Origin: Sporisorium sorghi
Taxonomy: Eukaryota; Basidiomycota; Ustilaginomycetes; Ustilaginales; Ustilaginaceae
Reading direction: 5' to 3'
NCBI GenBank assembly: GCA_023212695.1
Contig: JALCCG010000269.1
Coordinates: 1-28,353 of the forward strand
Length of the DNA stretch: 28,353 nucleotides
The notes beneath the pieces are model-generated. The model was not told the origin of the DNA and ran no database searches. It worked only from the letters and a program-made list of their open reading frames with translations. Both the position numbers and the translations under genes were made by a program. Within the stretch, counting starts at the first letter, position 1. The number at the start of each line of letters is the position of its first letter. Below are positions 25,992-28,353 of this stretch, in pieces.

Positions 25992-27851
25992 ATGTCGCTC
26001 ACAGTCAACCTCTCCTCGAGCGCCATCCGCGACGCCTACGAAAAGGTGCTCGACGGCGCCAAGGACTACCTCGTGCTCACGTACGAAAAGGCCTCCAACG
26101 ATCTCCGCGTCCAAGTAGTCGAAAACGGTGATCTGGACGATCTCAACGAGGAGTTTTCCGACGGCCGCATCCAGTACGCTTTCGCACGCGTCAAGGATCC
26201 CAACACGCAGCTGCCCAAGTTCGCGCTCATCAACTGGTGCGGTGAAGGTGTGCCCGAGAACCGCAAGGGCTTGTTCGCGACGCACTCGTCGGCCGTGGCG
26301 CAATATCTGAAAGCGTACCATGTCAGCATCAATGCGCGCTCGGAGGCCGATGTGGATCCGAAACTGATCATGCGTCGTATTGCAGAGTCGTCGGGTGCGA
26401 ACTACTCGGCTGCGGGCAAGGCGGCTAATACGCAGTTGGGAGGCCCGATTGGGGCGGTGGGCTCGAGCTACAAGCCGATTGGTACGCCGGATATCAGGGG
26501 GATGCAGAAGGCCGCGCCAAAGGATACGATCGCACCGGTGGGCACGACGTATGCTTCTAAGCGGGACGAGCTGCAGCAGATCCGATCGGGGGCTGCGCCG
26601 GCGCCGCAGATTCCGAGCGCGCCTCGTGTCAATGCTCCCACTGCGCCAGCTGCTCCTCCAGCACCGGCTGCACCGGCTGCTCCCAAGCCAGTCAGCACTC
26701 CTTCAATTCCACCCGCGCCTCGCCCCGAACCCTCGGCGGCCGCAGCCCCACCCAAACCCGCCGAGGACGACCGCATCCAGCCCGTCGGCACCGCCTACCA
26801 GCCCGTCAGCCTCGGCAAGCCGGGCAAGCTCAACATGGCCAACCGCTTTCCCTTTGGTGACTCGTCTGCCTCCGCTGCTCCCGCTGCGCCCGCACCGCGT
26901 GTCGCTTCGGGTGGGACAGCAGGCAAGTTGACGTGGAGCCAGCGTCAGGAGGCGGCGCGCAAGGAGAAGGAGGAGGAGGAGGCGCGGGTTAAGCAGCTGA
27001 GTTCGGGGATGCGTACGGCGAGCTTTGGGACTGGTGGTGGGGCTGCTGCAAAGGCGAGTGCTGCGCCGGCTGCCCCTGCGGCTCCTGCTGCACCTCCTGC
27101 TCCGCCTGCACCTGCGGCAGCTGCAGCAGCGCCTGAGGAGGAAGCAACGGAAGACGAAGTGCCACCTCCACCGCCTGCTCCGCCTGCGCCTCCTGCTCCT
27201 CCCGCAGCTGGTGTCGAAGAAACCACCACGCAGCTCGAGTCTACTCACCTGTCCGTTGCGGGAGCCGGAGGAAGCGGCAGTGGTGGTCTGCGAGGCCGCG
27301 TAGCATGGGCATACGACGCAGCCGAAGACAACGAATTGACGCTGGTGGAGGGAGCGATCATCTCGAACATCGAGCAGATCGACGACGGCTGGTGGTCCGG
27401 TGTCGACGAGCACGGACACGAGGGTCTTTTCCCTGCTTCGTATGTCGAGCTGATCGAAGGCGGGGGAGAGGAGGAGGGAGCTCCGCCTGCTCCGCCTGCT
27501 CCGCCTGCTCCACCGGCACCGCCCGCTGCTCCTGCCGTTCCTGCCGCGCCAGCGGTGCCGGAGGAGGACGACATCCCACCGCCCCCGCCTCCCCCTCCCG
27601 CAGCACCGGCCGCGGAGGAAGAAACACCTCCTCCTGCACCCCCCGCTGCCGCCGGCGGAGCAGCAGCACGCGGCCTAGTCTGCACAGCACTGTACGACTT
27701 TGACGCGTCCGAAGACAACGAACTCACGTTCAGCGAGGGCGACACAATCGTTCAGGTGGACGACCAGATCAGCGATGATTGGTGGAGCGGTACGAATGAG
27801 CGCACGGGCGCAACGGGGTTGTTCCCTGCTAACTATGTCGAGCAGGTTTAG
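25992..27851 (+). CDS. abp1: ABP1/drebrin-like actin-binding protein with two SH3 domains
   Basis: 619 aa from ATG in CAACATG; the frame is open upstream but has no earlier ATG. An ADF-H (cofilin-like) actin-binding domain covers about residues 1-130 ([12 protein letters not shown], then [22 protein letters not shown], a family signature). The middle is Ala/Pro-rich and contains three copies of a V-G-(S/T)-x-Y motif, the last followed by [14 protein letters not shown], also seen in fungal ABP1 proteins. A basic/Glu-rich helix ([19 protein letters not shown]) follows, then a first SH3 (about 434-492, [14 protein letters not shown]...[12 protein letters not shown]...FPASYVEL), a long Pro/Ala linker, and a second SH3 at the very C-terminus ([14 protein letters not shown]...DDWWSG...FPANYVEQV). 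In yeast ABP1 recruits Ark1/Prk1 kinases, synaptojanin and Srv2 to the cortical actin patch and activates Arp2/3. Budding yeast ABP1 has a single SH3. Confidence 0.95.
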   Translation: MSLTVNLSSSAIRDAYEKVLDGAKDYLVLTYEKASNDLRVQVVENGDLDDLNEEFSDGRIQYAFARVKDPNTQLPKFALINWCGEGVPENRKGLFATHSSAVAQYLKAYHVSINARSEADVDPKLIMRRIAESSGANYSAAGKAANTQLGGPIGAVGSSYKPIGTPDIRGMQKAAPKDTIAPVGTTYASKRDELQQIRSGAAPAPQIPSAPRVNAPTAPAAPPAPAAPAAPKPVSTPSIPPAPRPEPSAAAAPPKPAEDDRIQPVGTAYQPVSLGKPGKLNMANRFPFGDSSASAAPAAPAPRVASGGTAGKLTWSQRQEAARKEKEEEEARVKQLSSGMRTASFGTGGGAAAKASAAPAAPAAPAAPPAPPAPAAAAAAPEEEATEDEVPPPPPAPPAPPAPPAAGVEETTTQLESTHLSVAGAGGSGSGGLRGRVAWAYDAAEDNELTLVEGAIISNIEQIDDGWWSGVDEHGHEGLFPASYVELIEGGGEEEGAPPAPPAPPAPPAPPAAPAVPAAPAVPEEDDIPPPPPPPPAAPAAEEETPPPAPPAAAGGAAARGLVCTALYDFDASEDNELTFSEGDTIVQVDDQISDDWWSGTNERTGATGLFPANYVEQV

Positions 27852-28178
27852 ACGGCAAGCTGGAGATGTAAGGCATGATTGACTAGAGAGAAATGCAACG
27901 CAAGTATGAGATCCGGGCAGTCGTGTGCGAAGTAGCTTGGTACTGCTGACATTTGGGAGACGATTGTACGGCTGAGTGTGTGTGAGGGAGAGGGTGAGAG
28001 CAGAGTGTGAGAGAGGAAGGGACGGCAGTAGTTTCAGTGGTGCTGTGCTTTGGCGAACGGCGGGCGTTCACTATCCAGAGGGAAAGGTACCCTCATGCCC
28101 GGCACAGCGGACCAAAGAGCAGAGGGGGGCGACTACATTGGTAATTCCTCGGGCACTGTAAATTAACGTAACGTGTAT

Positions 28179-28212
28179 CACGTAGATGTGGAATTCACGT
28201 AGGTGTGGAACT
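28179..28212 (+). repeat. Tandem 17-base repeat
   Basis: Two adjacent 17-base units, CACGTAGATGTGGAATT and CACGTAGGTGTGGAACT, differ at two positions. Confidence 0.8.
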
Positions 28213-28231
28213 GACCGGCTCTGAGGGCCGT

Positions 28232-28304
28232 TGGATTTTCACAATTTTGGACAGCCCTCAGGGCCAGTGGATTTTTGCAATTTTGTGGATTTTCGCAATT
28301 TTGG
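28232..28304 (+). repeat. Three TGGATTTT-n-n-CAATTTTG units with GAGGGCC-type spacers
   Basis: Units at 28232-28250, 28268-28285 and 28286-28304 share TGGATTTT then two variable bases then CAATTTTG. The first two are each preceded by a related G/C block (CTCTGAGGGCC and CCCTCAGGGCC), giving a larger direct repeat of about 37 bases. The composition contrasts sharply with the rest of the window, suggesting the edge of a repeat or mobile-element remnant. Confidence 0.7.
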
Positions 28305-28353
28305 AATTTTCAGGCAGCAGCTCCACTATATTTCTCTGACATGGAGAAATTTT

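Larger units (their letters stand above)
27852..28353. other. ABP1 3' region grading into AT-rich repetitive sequence
   Basis: About 500 bases to the edge. The first 250 look like ordinary intergenic DNA with a GTGTGTGAGGGAGAGG-type purine-rich stretch. From about 28150 the sequence becomes AT-rich and repetitive (listed separately). No gene is seen. Confidence 0.5.

Noticed and set aside
1..28353. tRNA genes
   Set aside because: I scanned intergenic stretches for A-box/B-box pairs (GGTTCGA-type B box) and saw no convincing cloverleaf. A covariance-model scan could overturn this.
1..28353. A secondary-metabolite, effector or defence cluster as a candidate new system
   Set aside because: The recognised genes are conserved housekeeping genes with unrelated roles and alternating orientation. 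No small secreted cysteine-rich protein, polyketide or peptide synthetase, or complete mobile element is present.

Overview
The window is nuclear DNA from a smut-type basidiomycete fungus (Ustilaginomycotina, of the Ustilago/Sporisorium/Moesziomyces kind). This is inferred from the GC-rich coding style, the small GT-AG introns, the CT-rich leaders with CT, CAT and poly-T microsatellites, the strongly Ala/Ser/Pro-rich linkers, and a gene set (SYS1, RPP40, RPB7, RTF2, SLA1, an APSES/ankyrin MBF factor, GPM1, ABP1) that is plainly fungal. No tree could be built, so the genus is not claimed.

Layout, left to right: a 5S rRNA gene on the minus strand cut by the left edge; a long CT/TA/CAT-rich leader region; a Ser/Ala/Pro-rich single-pass membrane protein with a PPxY motif (+); the Golgi membrane protein SYS1 (+); a RING-H2/coiled-coil E3 ligase (TRAIP-like) on the minus strand with a separate last exon; RNase P/MRP subunit RPP40 (+); RNA polymerase II subunit RPB7 (-); RTF2 (+), whose start codon alone forms the first coding exon; a two-exon cytochrome c oxidase subunit VIIa/COX9-like gene (-); a 1.5 kb intergenic region with an N gap; the endocytic scaffold SLA1 (+); an MBF-type APSES transcription factor (+); phosphoglycerate mutase GPM1 (-, two exons); the actin-patch protein ABP1 (+); and an AT-rich repetitive tail at the right edge.

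From SYS1 onward the protein genes mostly alternate in orientation, forming convergent pairs (SYS1/RING, RPP40/RPB7, RTF2/COX9, MBF/GPM1) and divergent pairs (RING/RPP40, RPB7/RTF2, COX9/SLA1, GPM1/ABP1). There is no sign of an operon-like or secondary-metabolite cluster. The genes are mainly housekeeping: membrane traffic, RNA processing and transcription, replication-fork control, respiration, glycolysis, cell-cycle transcription and actin-based endocytosis. SLA1 and ABP1 act in the same endocytic actin patch but are separated by two unrelated genes.

I found no convincing undescribed system. The most useful observations are gene-structure details easily lost in automatic annotation: the hidden last exon of the RING gene, with a stop codon inside the splice donor; the ATG-only exon of RTF2; the short split COX9-like gene; the edge-truncated 5S gene; and an N gap flanked by the same sequence twice.
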